A DNA stretch of 64,000 nt from NCBI RefSeq assembly GCF_030056795.1, contig NZ_JASHKQ010000011.1, positions 1 to 64,000 on the forward strand, given 5' to 3'. The notes under the pieces were generated by a model. The model saw only the letters and a list, made by a program, of their open reading frames with translations, did not search any database and was not told the origin of the DNA. The DNA comes from Rhodococcus sp. IEGM 1381 (lineage in GTDB: Bacteria; Actinomycetota; Actinomycetes; Mycobacteriales; Mycobacteriaceae). The translations under genes were made by a program, and so were the position numbers. Each line of letters starts with the position of its first letter. Positions within the stretch are counted from its first letter, which is position 1. Below are positions 36,823 through 45,596 of the stretch, piece after piece.

Positions 36823-37433
36823 CCTTCGATGTGACGCTCTACCTGACCGTGCTCATCACCCTGTTCGTCATCATGGACCCGCCGGGCGCTATCCCGGTGT
36901 TCCTGTCCCTGGTGGGCCGTAAGAGCAAGGAAGCTCGTAACAAGGCCGCGTGGCAAGCGCCCGCCGTCTCGCTGACCGTCATCTCGGTGTTCGCCATCGG
37001 CGGTCAGGCGATTCTGAGTTACCTGCACATCGGCATCCCGGCACTGCAGGGCGCGGGCGGATTACTGCTACTGCTCATCGCCCTGTCGTTGCTCACCGGC
37101 AAGGGTGCGGGCGGAGACTCCGCGGCGGAGGACGTCAACGTAGCCCTCGTGCCGCTCGGGACTCCGCTGATGGCAGGTCCCGGTGCCATCGCCGCGGTGA
37201 TCGTCTACGTCAGCCAGGCCGACGGTGATGCGGGCTCCTTGCTGGCGATTGCGTTGGGCATCATCACTATTCACGTGCTGTTCTTCCTGATCCTGAGATT
37301 CTCGACGGTACTGATCCGTCTTCTCGGTGAAGGTGGCATCTCGCTGCTGGCGCGCATCGCAGGTCTGCTGCTCGCCGCCATCGCGGTGCAGTTGATCGCG
37401 GACTCTGTCCGCGGATTCGTGGCCGGCGGATGA
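36819..37433 (+). CDS. MarC-family membrane protein (NAAT family)
   Basis: 204 aa with six hydrophobic helices. I-M-D-P-P-G-A-I-P-V-F-L near residue 21 is the MarC signature, and L-V-P-L-G-T-P-L-M-A-G-P-G-A-I near residue 110 repeats a similar half, showing the internal duplication. Some members transport neutral amino acids, but many have no known role. ATGA overlaps link it to the genes on both sides. Confidence 0.88.
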   Translation: MTFDVTLYLTVLITLFVIMDPPGAIPVFLSLVGRKSKEARNKAAWQAPAVSLTVISVFAIGGQAILSYLHIGIPALQGAGGLLLLLIALSLLTGKGAGGDSAAEDVNVALVPLGTPLMAGPGAIAAVIVYVSQADGDAGSLLAIALGIITIHVLFFLILRFSTVLIRLLGEGGISLLARIAGLLLAAIAVQLIADSVRGFVAGG

Positions 37434-37723
37434 CCGGGGCCGGAGCGGGAGCGGGGCTCCGATTCCTGCGCGGGATCAGCGGTGTCGTCACCGCCGGTCT
37501 GGTGGTGCTCGCGATCGGTGTAGCCGTCACTCAATATCTCGGGCACTCCCGCGGCTTCCCGGGGCCAGGGGGTCTTTCCGTCGGTGCGCACATCGCCGCC
37601 GCCGCGGTCGCCGTCGTTGCCCAGCGCATCGCGGACCATCGGCGCGGGTTCTCCGCGTTCGTCGGTACACTCGTCGTTTTCGTCGTCACGGGCCTGGTGC
37701 TGTGGACACAATGGTGGCAATGA
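37430..37723 (+). CDS. Small three-helix membrane protein
   Basis: 97 aa. Hydrophobic stretches near residues 15-32 (V-V-T-A-G-L-V-V-L-A-I-G-V-A-V), 50-64 and 75-93 (F-V-G-T-L-V-V-F-V-V-T-G-L-V-L-W-T) suggest two or three membrane helices. It ends W-W-Q. No family is recognised. It overlaps the MarC gene by 4 bp, so it is likely part of the same unit. Confidence 0.65.
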   Translation: MTGAGAGAGLRFLRGISGVVTAGLVVLAIGVAVTQYLGHSRGFPGPGGLSVGAHIAAAAVAVVAQRIADHRRGFSAFVGTLVVFVVTGLVLWTQWWQ

Positions 37724-37750
37724 GGACAGTGGTGGCAATGACGACAGTGG
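37708..37750 (+). repeat. 18-bp tandem repeat at the end of the small membrane gene
   Basis: ACAATGGTGGCAATGAGG (37708-37725) and ACAGTGGTGGCAATGACG (37726-37743) differ at two bases, followed by a partial ACAGTGG. The first copy covers the stop codon, so slippage here would change the C-terminus. Confidence 0.55.
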
Positions 37751-37990
37751 ACCGAGTTCGCTTCTGACTCTGTGGTCAGATGGACGAGCGGTGTGGCACA
37801 CTGGGGCCACCGATTGGGCTACAGCCCATCGCTGATCGTGTCGGCACACCCGCCGCACCTGCGAGAGACGCTTTCGGCAGTTTGCAGCCAGCACTGGCGC
37901 ACTCCGAGCGCTCCCGAGTCCCAAAACCACTCACTTCGTTGACATGCGTCGCCTTGCTGGTCGAGGTCGACAGTGCAAGGAGCTTTCACC
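37751..37990 (+). other. Upstream region of the malic enzyme gene
   Basis: This 240-bp stretch ends in the AAGGAG ribosome binding site of the malic enzyme. I see no clear gene, hairpin or known operator in it; it probably holds the promoter. Confidence 0.4.
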
Positions 37991-39196
37991 GTGACGGCAG
38001 TCGAAGACACCACAGCACCGAACTCGGCACCGGCCGTGCCGGCCGCGATCACCGACGAGGAGATCTTCGCCGGACATCTCGGCGGAAAGCTGTCGGTCGA
38101 GTTGGCGGCGCCGCTCGAGACCCAGCGTGATCTGTCCATCGCCTACACCCCCGGGGTAGCCCAGGTCAGCCGCGCCATCGCCGCCGACCCGGCGCTCGCC
38201 AAGCGCTACACCTGGACCGATCGCCTCGTCGCCGTCATCTCCGACGGTTCCGCGGTGCTCGGCCTGGGCGACATCGGCCCACGGGCGTCCTTGCCGGTGA
38301 TGGAGGGCAAGGCGGCACTGTTCAAGAAGTTCGCCGGTCTGAACTCCATCCCGATCGTCCTCGACACCAACGACGTCGACGAGATCGTCGAGACGATCGT
38401 GCGGTTGCGGCACAGTTTCGGTGCCGTGAACCTCGAGGACATCTCGGCCCCGCGCTGCTTCGAGATCGAACGCCGCGTGATCGAGGCGCTCGAATGCCCC
38501 GTCATGCACGACGACCAGCACGGCACCGCCATCGTCGTCCTCGCTGCGCTCAACGGGGCCGCGAAGGTTCAGGGCCGCAGCACGTCCGAACTGAAGGTCG
38601 TCGTCTCCGGAGCCGGCGCAGCGGGCGTCGCCTGCGCCAACATGCTCCTTCTGGCCGGTATCCCGGACGTGGTGGTGCTGGACTCCAAGGGGATCGTCTC
38701 CTCCGATCGCCACGACCTCACCAGCGTCAAGACCGATCTCGCTGCGCGCACCAACCCGCGTGCACTGTCCGGCGGAGTGGCCGAGGCATTGGCCGGAGCA
38801 GACGTCTTCCTCGGTCTGTCCGCGGGCAAAGTCGACGAGGGCTACATCGCCTCGATGGCCCCGGAGGCCATCGTGTTCGCGCTGTCGAACCCAGATCCGG
38901 AGATTCACCCGGAGGTGGCGAGAAAGTACGCCGCCATCGTCGCGACCGGACGCAGCGACTTTCCTAACCAGATCAACAATGTTCTCGCCTTCCCCGGTGT
39001 GTTCAAGGGCGCGCTCGACGCGGGCGCTCGCCGTATCACCGAAGGCATGAAGCTCGCCGCTGCCGAGGCAATCCTCTCGGTTCTCGGCGACGAGTTGGCT
39101 GCGGACAAGATCGTGCCCAGCCCACTCGATCCTCGTGTCGCCCCGGCCGTTGCGGACGCAGTTGCGGCAGCAGCGCGAGCCGAGGGCGTCGCGTAG
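37991..39196 (+). CDS. NAD(P)-dependent malic enzyme (oxaloacetate-decarboxylating)
   Basis: 401 aa from GTG 37991, chosen for the AAGGAG 8 nt upstream. It decarboxylates malate to pyruvate with NAD(P)H. Y-T-P-G-V-A-Q near residue 51, L-G-D-I-G-P-R-A-S-L-P-V-M-E-G-K (substrate Lys) near residue 91, and H-D-D-Q-H-G-T-A (metal aspartates) near residue 177 are the short-type malic enzyme motifs. V-S-G-A-G-A-A-G is the nucleotide loop. There is no PTA domain. A terminator follows. Confidence 0.92.
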   Translation: MTAVEDTTAPNSAPAVPAAITDEEIFAGHLGGKLSVELAAPLETQRDLSIAYTPGVAQVSRAIAADPALAKRYTWTDRLVAVISDGSAVLGLGDIGPRASLPVMEGKAALFKKFAGLNSIPIVLDTNDVDEIVETIVRLRHSFGAVNLEDISAPRCFEIERRVIEALECPVMHDDQHGTAIVVLAALNGAAKVQGRSTSELKVVVSGAGAAGVACANMLLLAGIPDVVVLDSKGIVSSDRHDLTSVKTDLAARTNPRALSGGVAEALAGADVFLGLSAGKVDEGYIASMAPEAIVFALSNPDPEIHPEVARKYAAIVATGRSDFPNQINNVLAFPGVFKGALDAGARRITEGMKLAAAEAILSVLGDELAADKIVPSPLDPRVAPAVADAVAAAARAEGVA

Positions 39197-39209
39197 GAAA
39201 ACGGAAGAA

Positions 39210-39254
39210 ACACCGGCGAACCCAGCCCTACCCGGGCCAGTGGCTCGCCGGTGT
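39210..39254 (+). terminator. Terminator after the malic enzyme gene
   Basis: ACACCGGCGA and TCGCCGGTGT (10 bp) enclose a 25-nt loop and are followed by CTTTCG. It sits between convergent malic enzyme and the osmoprotectant operon and could stop both. Confidence 0.75.
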
Positions 39255-39272
39255 CTTTCGTTCGAACCGGCC

Positions 39273-39965
39273 TCAGACCTTCGCCAGTCCGGTGGGCATC
39301 CGCCGCAGCCGGCCGGTTCCCGGAACGGAGGTCCACACCGCAAGGGCGAGCAGAGCGTCGACGACGAGGGTCAGCACGGCCACCAGGATCGCGCCGACCA
39401 GTACCCGTTGGTAGTCGTACAGCGCCAGGCCGTCGAAGATGTAGCGGCCGAGCCCGCCGAGGTTGACGTAGGCCGCGATCGTCGCGGTGGCGATGATCTG
39501 GAGAGTGGTGTTGCGGAGTCCGCCGAGAATCAAAGGAAGGGCATTCGGAATCTCGACCCGGAGCAGGACTTGGGTTTCCGTCATGCCCATCGCGCGGGCG
39601 GCGTCGACCACGTTCGCGTCGACGTTGGCGATACCGGAGTACGTCCCGGCCAGCAGCGGCGGAATGCCGAGCAGCACCAGCGCGATGATCGGTGGCACCA
39701 GCCCCAACCCGATCACCAGAACCAGGAACACCAGGATGCCGAGGGTGGGCAGCGAACGTAGTGCGTTGACCAGTCCGACGATCACCGCTTCACCGCGTCG
39801 TAGATGGCCGATCAACAGGCCGATGGGGACGGCGATCACTGCAGAGAGCAACACCGCCAGCAAGCTGTACCACATATGTTCGATCAGCCGTGCGCCGATT
39901 CCCGTTGGCCCGGACCAGTTTCCGCCGTCGAGGATGTACGAGAACGCCTCCGAGAACAGATTCAT
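39273..39965 (-). CDS. Osmoprotectant ABC importer permease, second subunit
   Basis: 230 aa from ATG 39965, which overlaps the upstream permease stop (ATGA). Five or six helices are predicted. The coupling segment A-A-R-A-M-G-M-T-E-T-Q-V-L-L-R-V-E-I-P-N-A-L-P is near residue 120, as in OpuCB/OpuCD. It is the last gene of a four-gene importer for glycine betaine, choline or carnitine-like solutes. Confidence 0.9.
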   Translation of the reverse strand: MNLFSEAFSYILDGGNWSGPTGIGARLIEHMWYSLLAVLLSAVIAVPIGLLIGHLRRGEAVIVGLVNALRSLPTLGILVFLVLVIGLGLVPPIIALVLLGIPPLLAGTYSGIANVDANVVDAARAMGMTETQVLLRVEIPNALPLILGGLRNTTLQIIATATIAAYVNLGGLGRYIFDGLALYDYQRVLVGAILVAVLTLVVDALLALAVWTSVPGTGRLRRMPTGLAKV

Positions 39966-40627
39966 GCGCGTGCCTTCTTCTTCGACGAGCCCGTGCCGAG
40001 GCGCGTCCACGGGGTGAGCCGACGACCCAGTAAGAACAGGGCCGCGTCGAACACCAACGCCAGGAACACGATCGAAATGATGCCCGCGAATATCTGGTCG
40101 GGATAGTCACGCTGGTAGCCCTGCGTGAACAGCTGACCGAGACCGCCGATACCGATCACCGAGCCCACCGAGACCAGTGAGATGTTCGTGACCGCGACGA
40201 CCCTGATGTTGGCGATGAGCACCGGAAGTGCCAGTGGCAGTTCGACGGTCACTGCTCGGCGCAGTGTCGAGTAGCCCATTGCTTCCGCGGAATCGACGAC
40301 GGCGAACGGTACCGAGTCGAGAGCCTCGGGTACCGCGCGCACCAGCAGTGCCGTCGAGTAGACGGCCAGCGCGATCACGACGTTCAGTGGATCGAGAACG
40401 GGCAGACCGACCACTGCCGGGATGGTGACGAACAATGCCAGCGACGGAAGGGTGAACGCAATACTGGCCACCGTCAACGTGATTCGACGAACCCAGCGGG
40501 TGTTACGAATGACGGTGCCCAGCGGGATGGCGATCAGCAGTCCGACGAACAGCGGGACGAGCGAAAGATACAGGTGCGTCTTCGTGTACCCGAGAACGAC
40601 ATCGAAATTGTCGAACAGCCAGGTCAC
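39962..40627 (-). CDS. Osmoprotectant ABC importer permease, first subunit
   Basis: 221 aa, paralogue of the neighbouring permease. A-E-A-M-G-Y-S-T-L-R-R-A-V-T-V-E-L-P-L-A-L-P near residue 117 is the EAA coupling loop. GTG 40627 overlaps the ATPase stop (GTGA), so the operon is tightly coupled. Two unlike permeases with one ATPase is the usual OpuC arrangement. Confidence 0.9.
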   Translation of the reverse strand: MTWLFDNFDVVLGYTKTHLYLSLVPLFVGLLIAIPLGTVIRNTRWVRRITLTVASIAFTLPSLALFVTIPAVVGLPVLDPLNVVIALAVYSTALLVRAVPEALDSVPFAVVDSAEAMGYSTLRRAVTVELPLALPVLIANIRVVAVTNISLVSVGSVIGIGGLGQLFTQGYQRDYPDQIFAGIISIVFLALVFDAALFLLGRRLTPWTRLGTGSSKKKARA

Positions 40628-41775
40628 TGGTCCGTGTCCCCGGTCGCGAGGAAGTGGTGCCGGTTACGCTCGGAGTCCTCGGACTTGCGTTGTGCAGCAA
40701 GGTTTTCGAGGATCTCCGCGCCGTCGACGCTGCCCACGGCCGCGCCGGCCGCGTCGACTGCAACCCCGATGCCCGACGGCGACGAGATCGCCGAATCGAG
40801 TGCCTGACGCAAATCGCCGCCCTCGAGGAAGAGGGATCCGCCCGCCGCCGTGCTCTCGTCGATGCTTCGGCCGTTGCGCACCTTCTCGACGCCGGTTGCA
40901 TCGATCCACCCGAGCGGACGTCGCTGCGAGTCCACCAGCAGAACCCACTGCCCATGCTCGAGCCGCAGACTGCCCACCTCATCCTGCTTAGCCGTCTGGA
41001 TCGGGTGCATCGTCACCGACTGCGCCGACCGGAAAGACAGGCCTCGGTAGCCGCGGTCGCGACCGACGAAACCAGCCACGAACGGAGTGGCAGGTGCAGC
41101 GAGTACGGTCTCGGGCTTGTCGTACTGCTGCAGTCGGCCCTGCGGACCGAAGACGGCGATGTGGTCGCCCAGTCGCACGGCCTCGTCGATGTCGTGGGTG
41201 ACGAACACGATGGTCTTCTGGAGGTCCGCCTGCAGTCGCAGCATCTCGGTTTGCAAGTCCTCGCGAACCACCGGGTCGACCGCGCTGAAGGGCTCGTCCA
41301 TCAGTAGGATCGGCGGATCGGCGGCCAGCGCTCGGGCAACCCCCACGCGCTGTTGCTGCCCACCGGACAGTTGTGCCGGATAGCGCGAGGCGAACGCCGG
41401 ATCCAGGCCGACGCGCTCGAGGACGTCGAGCGCAGCTTTGCGTGCAGCGCGACGAGTTTCGCCGTTCAGTACCGGCACCGTGGCGACGTTGTCGACGACG
41501 GTGCGATGCGGAAGCAACCCGGCACTCTGGATGACGTAGCCGATGCCTCGGCGCAGTTTCACGGCATCGGTGTCGGCAATGTTGCGACCGTCCACTGTGA
41601 TCACGCCCGAGGTGGGTGTGATCATGCGATTGATCATCCGCATCGAGGTGGTTTTGCCGCAGCCGGACGGCCCCACGAACACGGTGAACGAGTGAGGCTC
41701 GATCACCAGGTCCAATGAGTCGACCGCCGTGGTGCCGTCTTGATAGGTCTTGTTGACGTGCTCGAAGGTGATCAT
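40624..41775 (-). CDS. Osmoprotectant ABC importer ATPase with C-terminal CBS region
   Basis: 383 aa from ATG 41775. Walker A G-P-S-G-C-G-K-T-T near residue 36, signature L-S-G-G-Q-Q-Q-R near residue 136, Walker B I-L-L-M-D-E-P-F-S-A-V-D near residue 158. The ProV/OpuCA type C-terminus (about 260-370) resembles a CBS pair that can sense ionic strength. ATG shares a base with the stop of the binding-protein gene upstream. Confidence 0.92.
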   Translation of the reverse strand: MITFEHVNKTYQDGTTAVDSLDLVIEPHSFTVFVGPSGCGKTTSMRMINRMITPTSGVITVDGRNIADTDAVKLRRGIGYVIQSAGLLPHRTVVDNVATVPVLNGETRRAARKAALDVLERVGLDPAFASRYPAQLSGGQQQRVGVARALAADPPILLMDEPFSAVDPVVREDLQTEMLRLQADLQKTIVFVTHDIDEAVRLGDHIAVFGPQGRLQQYDKPETVLAAPATPFVAGFVGRDRGYRGLSFRSAQSVTMHPIQTAKQDEVGSLRLEHGQWVLLVDSQRRPLGWIDATGVEKVRNGRSIDESTAAGGSLFLEGGDLRQALDSAISSPSGIGVAVDAAGAAVGSVDGAEILENLAAQRKSEDSERNRHHFLATGDTDQ

Positions 41776-42749
41776 CAGCTGACCGGCTGGTCCAGGCCCT
41801 TGTCCTTGACCCACGCCGCTGCTGCCGCCGCCGGCTCGACCTTCTCGTCACCGGACACCGAAGTGTTCAGTGCGATCAGTTCTTCGGTGGTGATCTGCGC
41901 GGACACGGCGTCGAGAACCTGGGTGAGCTTGTCGGACTGCTTGGCCGTACGCAGCACCGGGATGATGTTCTGAGCGGCGAAGTTGTTCTCCGGGTCCTCG
42001 AGTACCACCAGATCGTTCTGCGCGATCGCAGGCGAGGTCGTGAAGATATCCGCCGCGACGACCTGTCCGGAGACGAGCGCCTCGACCGTTGCCGGGCCGC
42101 CGCCGTCGGAGATCGGGATGAAGTTGCCCGCCGAAATGTCCAAGTTGTACTTGGTCTTCAGGCCGGGCAGGCCGCCGACGCGTTCCTGGAATTCCGGAGT
42201 GCCGGCGAGGGTCACCTCGGAGGAGAACTGTGCGAGGTCGCCGATGGTGGTGAGATTGCGCTCGGTAGCGGTGGCGCGGGTGACGACGACGGCATCCTTG
42301 TCCTCGCCGGGGGCCTGGGCGGTCACAGCGAGGTCGTCGCCGAGTGCGGCAGGCAACGCCGCCAGCACGTCCTCGGAGGACGTGGCTGTCGCGGATTCGT
42401 CCAAGTACTGCAGCAAGTTGCCGGTGTAATCGGGAATCATGTCGATCGACCCGTCACGCACTGCGGGGATGTACGCCTCGCGACTGCCGATGTTGAGCTT
42501 GGTGCTCACTTCGAAGCCGTTGGCGCGCAGCGCCTCGGCGTAGATGTTCGCGACGGTCTCGGACTCGGGGAAGTTGGCCGAACCGATGATGATGGAGTTC
42601 GTGTCGGTGTTGCTTTCGCCTCCACCGCTGGACAGTGGATCCGAATTTCCGCCGCAGGCGGTCAGGGCGGTGACCGAGAGGGTCAACGCGGCAACGGCTG
42701 CCACTGTCCTCGGAGCGGAGATCGCGCGCAGTATTCGGGAGGTGGTCAT
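41775..42749 (-). CDS. Osmoprotectant-binding lipoprotein (OpuCC/ProX type)
   Basis: 324 aa. Signal sequence about 1-31 ends in the lipobox L-T-A-C-G-G with Cys near residue 32. The mature protein starts S-I-I-I-G-S-A-N-F-P-E-S, typical of glycine betaine/choline receptors, and includes D-M-I-P-D-Y-T-G-N-L-L. First gene of the importer operon. A 42-bp palindrome-containing region separates it from a divergent homologue. Confidence 0.92.
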   Translation of the reverse strand: MTTSRILRAISAPRTVAAVAALTLSVTALTACGGNSDPLSSGGGESNTDTNSIIIGSANFPESETVANIYAEALRANGFEVSTKLNIGSREAYIPAVRDGSIDMIPDYTGNLLQYLDESATATSSEDVLAALPAALGDDLAVTAQAPGEDKDAVVVTRATATERNLTTIGDLAQFSSEVTLAGTPEFQERVGGLPGLKTKYNLDISAGNFIPISDGGGPATVEALVSGQVVAADIFTTSPAIAQNDLVVLEDPENNFAAQNIIPVLRTAKQSDKLTQVLDAVSAQITTEELIALNTSVSGDEKVEPAAAAAAWVKDKGLDQPVS

Positions 42750-42844
42750 GGTGTCCTTCCATCGGTTCGGGCACAGCCGATACCCATTTCCGCCGATCGG
42801 CCCCTGGGGGCATCGGAAGAACCAGGACTCGGGCTGCTCGGGAT

Positions 42845-42886
42845 GGTAGTCGAAATCAGCGTGGCCATAAGGTTGGTTCGACTACC
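42845..42886. promoter_or_regulatory. Long-spaced inverted repeat between divergent binding-protein genes
   Basis: GGTAGTCGAA and TTCGACTACC are exact 10-bp complements with a 22-bp spacer, centred in the 207-bp divergent gap. This may be a shared operator or two half sites. No regulator is next to it. Confidence 0.5.
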
Positions 42887-42956
42887 GTCTCGTTCGCACT
42901 AGTGCCCCGCGGTCGGGATCGGTAAACCACACGGGCAGTGAACAGGAGAAAATACA

Positions 42957-43841
42957 GTGCGTTCGTCGGTTCTGGCCACGGCTGTGGTGGTGTCGATCGC
43001 CGGACTCCTCGGCGGCTGCAGTACCGCCGACTCGGCCGGGCCTGCTGGTGAGCCCATCGTCGTCGGATCCGGCAGCTCGGACCTCTCCCTGTTGCTCGCC
43101 CAGATCTACGCCGGTGGGTTGCGCTCGACGGGGGTGGACGTCGAAGTGACGGACGGCCTGGGGGATCGGGCCGACTACCTGGCAGCTCTGGATCGCGGCG
43201 AGGTGTCCGTGGTTCCCGAACTGACCGGCGACCTGTTGCGCACCTTCGACACGCTCGCCGGTGCAACCGAGGCCGAGGACGTGTTCACCGAGCTGAACCG
43301 CTCACTGCCCGCAGGATTGTCGGTGGGGGACTACGCGACGGCCGAGGATCGGATCGCCATTGCGGTGGCTCCTGGATCGACGTCGGAAACCACACCCCGC
43401 GACCTCGTCTTCGGTGCGGACGCGACTATCGGGACGGTAGAGGGCGAAGTAGATCCCCTGGATGTGATGAATGTCCTTCCGCGAAAAGAACCCACCTTCA
43501 CCGGGGCCGGATTTTCCGAGTTCATGGTGTATCCGGACGCACAGTTCGCCGTCGACGACCTGAATTCGGGTGCGGTGGGTGCTCTCGCAATTCGCACCGC
43601 GTCGTTCGGCCCATTGGCGAAAGATCTCACAACGCTGCCCGACGACGACCACGTCTATCCGGCGCAGAACGTCGTTCCGCTCTACCGCAACGGAGTGCTC
43701 AGCGAGAGTGCCCTCAGGTCGTTCTCGGTGGTGGCGGGGGAGCTGACGACAGCGGACCTCGCCGACATGATCGGCGAGGTCCGCAGTGGTGTTGCGTCAG
43801 GCGATGTCGCTGGCCGCTGGCTCGGTGAGCACAACCTGTGA
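42957..43841 (+). CDS. Second osmoprotectant-type binding lipoprotein
   Basis: 294 aa. Residues 1-20 form a signal peptide ending L-L-G-G-C-S with Cys at residue 21. The mature part, I-V-V-G-S-G-S-S-D-L-S-L-L-L-A-Q-I-Y, and V-V-P-E-L-T-G-D-L-L-R near residue 80 resemble the ProX/OsmF receptor of the operon opposite. It has no transporter genes of its own and may share the importer. GTG 42957 follows AGGAGA. Its end overlaps the convergent esterase by 45 bp. Confidence 0.85.
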   Translation: MRSSVLATAVVVSIAGLLGGCSTADSAGPAGEPIVVGSGSSDLSLLLAQIYAGGLRSTGVDVEVTDGLGDRADYLAALDRGEVSVVPELTGDLLRTFDTLAGATEAEDVFTELNRSLPAGLSVGDYATAEDRIAIAVAPGSTSETTPRDLVFGADATIGTVEGEVDPLDVMNVLPRKEPTFTGAGFSEFMVYPDAQFAVDDLNSGAVGALAIRTASFGPLAKDLTTLPDDDHVYPAQNVVPLYRNGVLSESALRSFSVVAGELTTADLADMIGEVRSGVASGDVAGRWLGEHNL

Positions 43842-44750
43842 GGCGTCGTTCGTCGTGGCCCTGACCTTGCGGCCCAGATAAGCGCCCATGTGCTGGACGG
43901 CCTGAGCCGCCTCACGCAGGATCGACGCCTGCAGATGAGCTACGTGCCAGAGCTTCTTGTACTCGACGTGTTCGAGCTCTGCGCCGGACAGGCGCAGCTT
44001 GTCCGCGAACGCGGTGATCTGTGCGTACAAGACCTCGTCCGTGCCGACGTGCATGACGATCGGTGGCAGGCCGTCCAGGTTTCCCAGCAGTGGTGCGAAA
44101 CCCTGATCCAGCGGATCGCCCGCGCCCAGGTACGCGTCGGCCGAGCTGTACGACCAGCCGGTGTTGACCACCAGATCGCGGTCCTTCGGAGCGTCGCGCG
44201 CGCCGGGATCGACCCACGGCGAAATCAGTCCGAGGGCGGCCGGGCTCGTTCCGTCGTCCACCAGACGGCGGGCAGTAGCCACCGTCAGACCGCCGCCGGC
44301 CGAATCGCCTGCAATGGCGATGCGATCGGCAGTGAATCCGTGTGATCGGACCAGCTCACGAAACGCGGCCACCGCGTCGTCGAGTGCGGCCGGATACGGG
44401 TTTTCCGGGGCCAACCGATAATCGAGCACGTAGACGGCACTGGCCGATTCCCGGGCCAGGTGCGCGGCCAGCGAGCGGTGCGTGTTGATCGATCCGATCG
44501 TGTACGCGCCGCCGTGGAGATACAGAATCGCGGTGTCGCGTTCGGTCGCGCCGACGGTGACACGCTCGGCTTTTCGGCCCGCGAGTGTCATCTTCTGCGA
44601 GACCGTTCCGTGCGGAAGCGTCTGCGCCGGAGCCGCGGCCTCGAGGAAGGCCCGCTGCGCCCGGAAAGACAGGCGCGGATTCAGTGCGAGGCGATAGAAG
44701 GGCTTCAGCGCTGCCGCGACGATCGGCAGGGGAACGTAGAAGGCTTTCAC
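43797..44750 (-). CDS. Alpha/beta hydrolase, hormone-sensitive-lipase family
   Basis: 317 aa. The oxyanion motif Y-L-H-G-G-A-Y-T-I-G is near residues 75-84, the nucleophile G-D-S-A-G-G near residue 150, and D/H of the triad lie later (H-V-G-T-D-E-V-L; K-K-L-W-H-V-A-H). This is the acetyl-esterase/LipH/LipR type. It is the third gene behind the monooxygenase and SDR and may hydrolyse the ester or lactone they form. Confidence 0.88.
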   Translation of the reverse strand: MKAFYVPLPIVAAALKPFYRLALNPRLSFRAQRAFLEAAAPAQTLPHGTVSQKMTLAGRKAERVTVGATERDTAILYLHGGAYTIGSINTHRSLAAHLARESASAVYVLDYRLAPENPYPAALDDAVAAFRELVRSHGFTADRIAIAGDSAGGGLTVATARRLVDDGTSPAALGLISPWVDPGARDAPKDRDLVVNTGWSYSSADAYLGAGDPLDQGFAPLLGNLDGLPPIVMHVGTDEVLYAQITAFADKLRLSGAELEHVEYKKLWHVAHLQASILREAAQAVQHMGAYLGRKVRATTNDASQVVLTEPAASDIA

Positions 44751-44762
44751 GACGCGACCCGC

Positions 44763-45596
44763 CTACTTCTTCGTGCGCGGCAGTGCGCGCCTGGAGACGG
44801 CGACGATCAGGCCCTGGTATCGAGAGCCGGTGATGCGCTGCAGCAGATCGAGGGCGATCGCATCGGAGCCGATCAGCACGCGTCCCTTGCCCTTCTCGAC
44901 CCCCTTGAGGATGGTCTTGGCCGCGTCGAGCGGGGTGGTCCTGGCGAGCTTGGTGTCGAAGAACTTCGCGAAGTCCGCCTGGTCGTAATTCTCGGCGACG
45001 GTGGCGTTGCGCGCGATGGCGGTCTTGATGCCGCCGGGGTGGACGACGGTCACCTTCACCGGTGCCTTGGCGATCAGCATTTCCATGCGTAGCGACTCGC
45101 TGAATCCACGGACGGCGAACTTCGCTGCGTTGTACGCGGATTGCGACGGGATCGCGAGCAGGCCGAAGAGGCTGGAGATATTGATGATGTGGCCGTCGCC
45201 GGAGGCCTGGATGTGCGGCAGAAATGCCTTGGTGCCGTTGACGACTCCCCAGAAGTCGACGTCGACGATGCGCTCGATGTCCTTGAACGATGACTTGTCG
45301 ACGTCACCGTGGTACGCGATGCCGGCGTTGTTGTAGATCTGGTTGACCTTGCCGAAATGCGCCACGACGGCCTCGGCGTAGTCCAGTACCGTCTCGCGCT
45401 GGGAAACATCCAAGAAATCCGACTTGACCTCGGCACCCAACGCCTCGGCTCGTCGAACGGTCTCGTCGAGCCCGGTGGTGTCGACGTCGGACAGTGCCAA
45501 CTTCGCTCCGCGCCCGGCCAGCTCGAGGGCCAATGCGCGGCCGATTCCCGAACCCGCGCCGGTGACGACGGCTACCTTGCCTGTGAATGCGCTCAT
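44763..45596 (-). CDS. Short-chain dehydrogenase/reductase
   Basis: 277 aa. V-V-T-G-A-G-S-G-I-G-R near residues 10-20 is the NAD(P) loop, N-N-A-G-I near residue 90, and I-S-S-L and Y-N-A-A-K hold the catalytic Ser/Tyr/Lys near residues 143 and 156-160. It is a classical SDR. ATG 45596 overlaps the monooxygenase stop (ATGA). It may make the ketone used by the monooxygenase from an alcohol. Confidence 0.9.
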   Translation of the reverse strand: MSAFTGKVAVVTGAGSGIGRALALELAGRGAKLALSDVDTTGLDETVRRAEALGAEVKSDFLDVSQRETVLDYAEAVVAHFGKVNQIYNNAGIAYHGDVDKSSFKDIERIVDVDFWGVVNGTKAFLPHIQASGDGHIINISSLFGLLAIPSQSAYNAAKFAVRGFSESLRMEMLIAKAPVKVTVVHPGGIKTAIARNATVAENYDQADFAKFFDTKLARTTPLDAAKTILKGVEKGKGRVLIGSDAIALDLLQRITGSRYQGLIVAVSRRALPRTKK

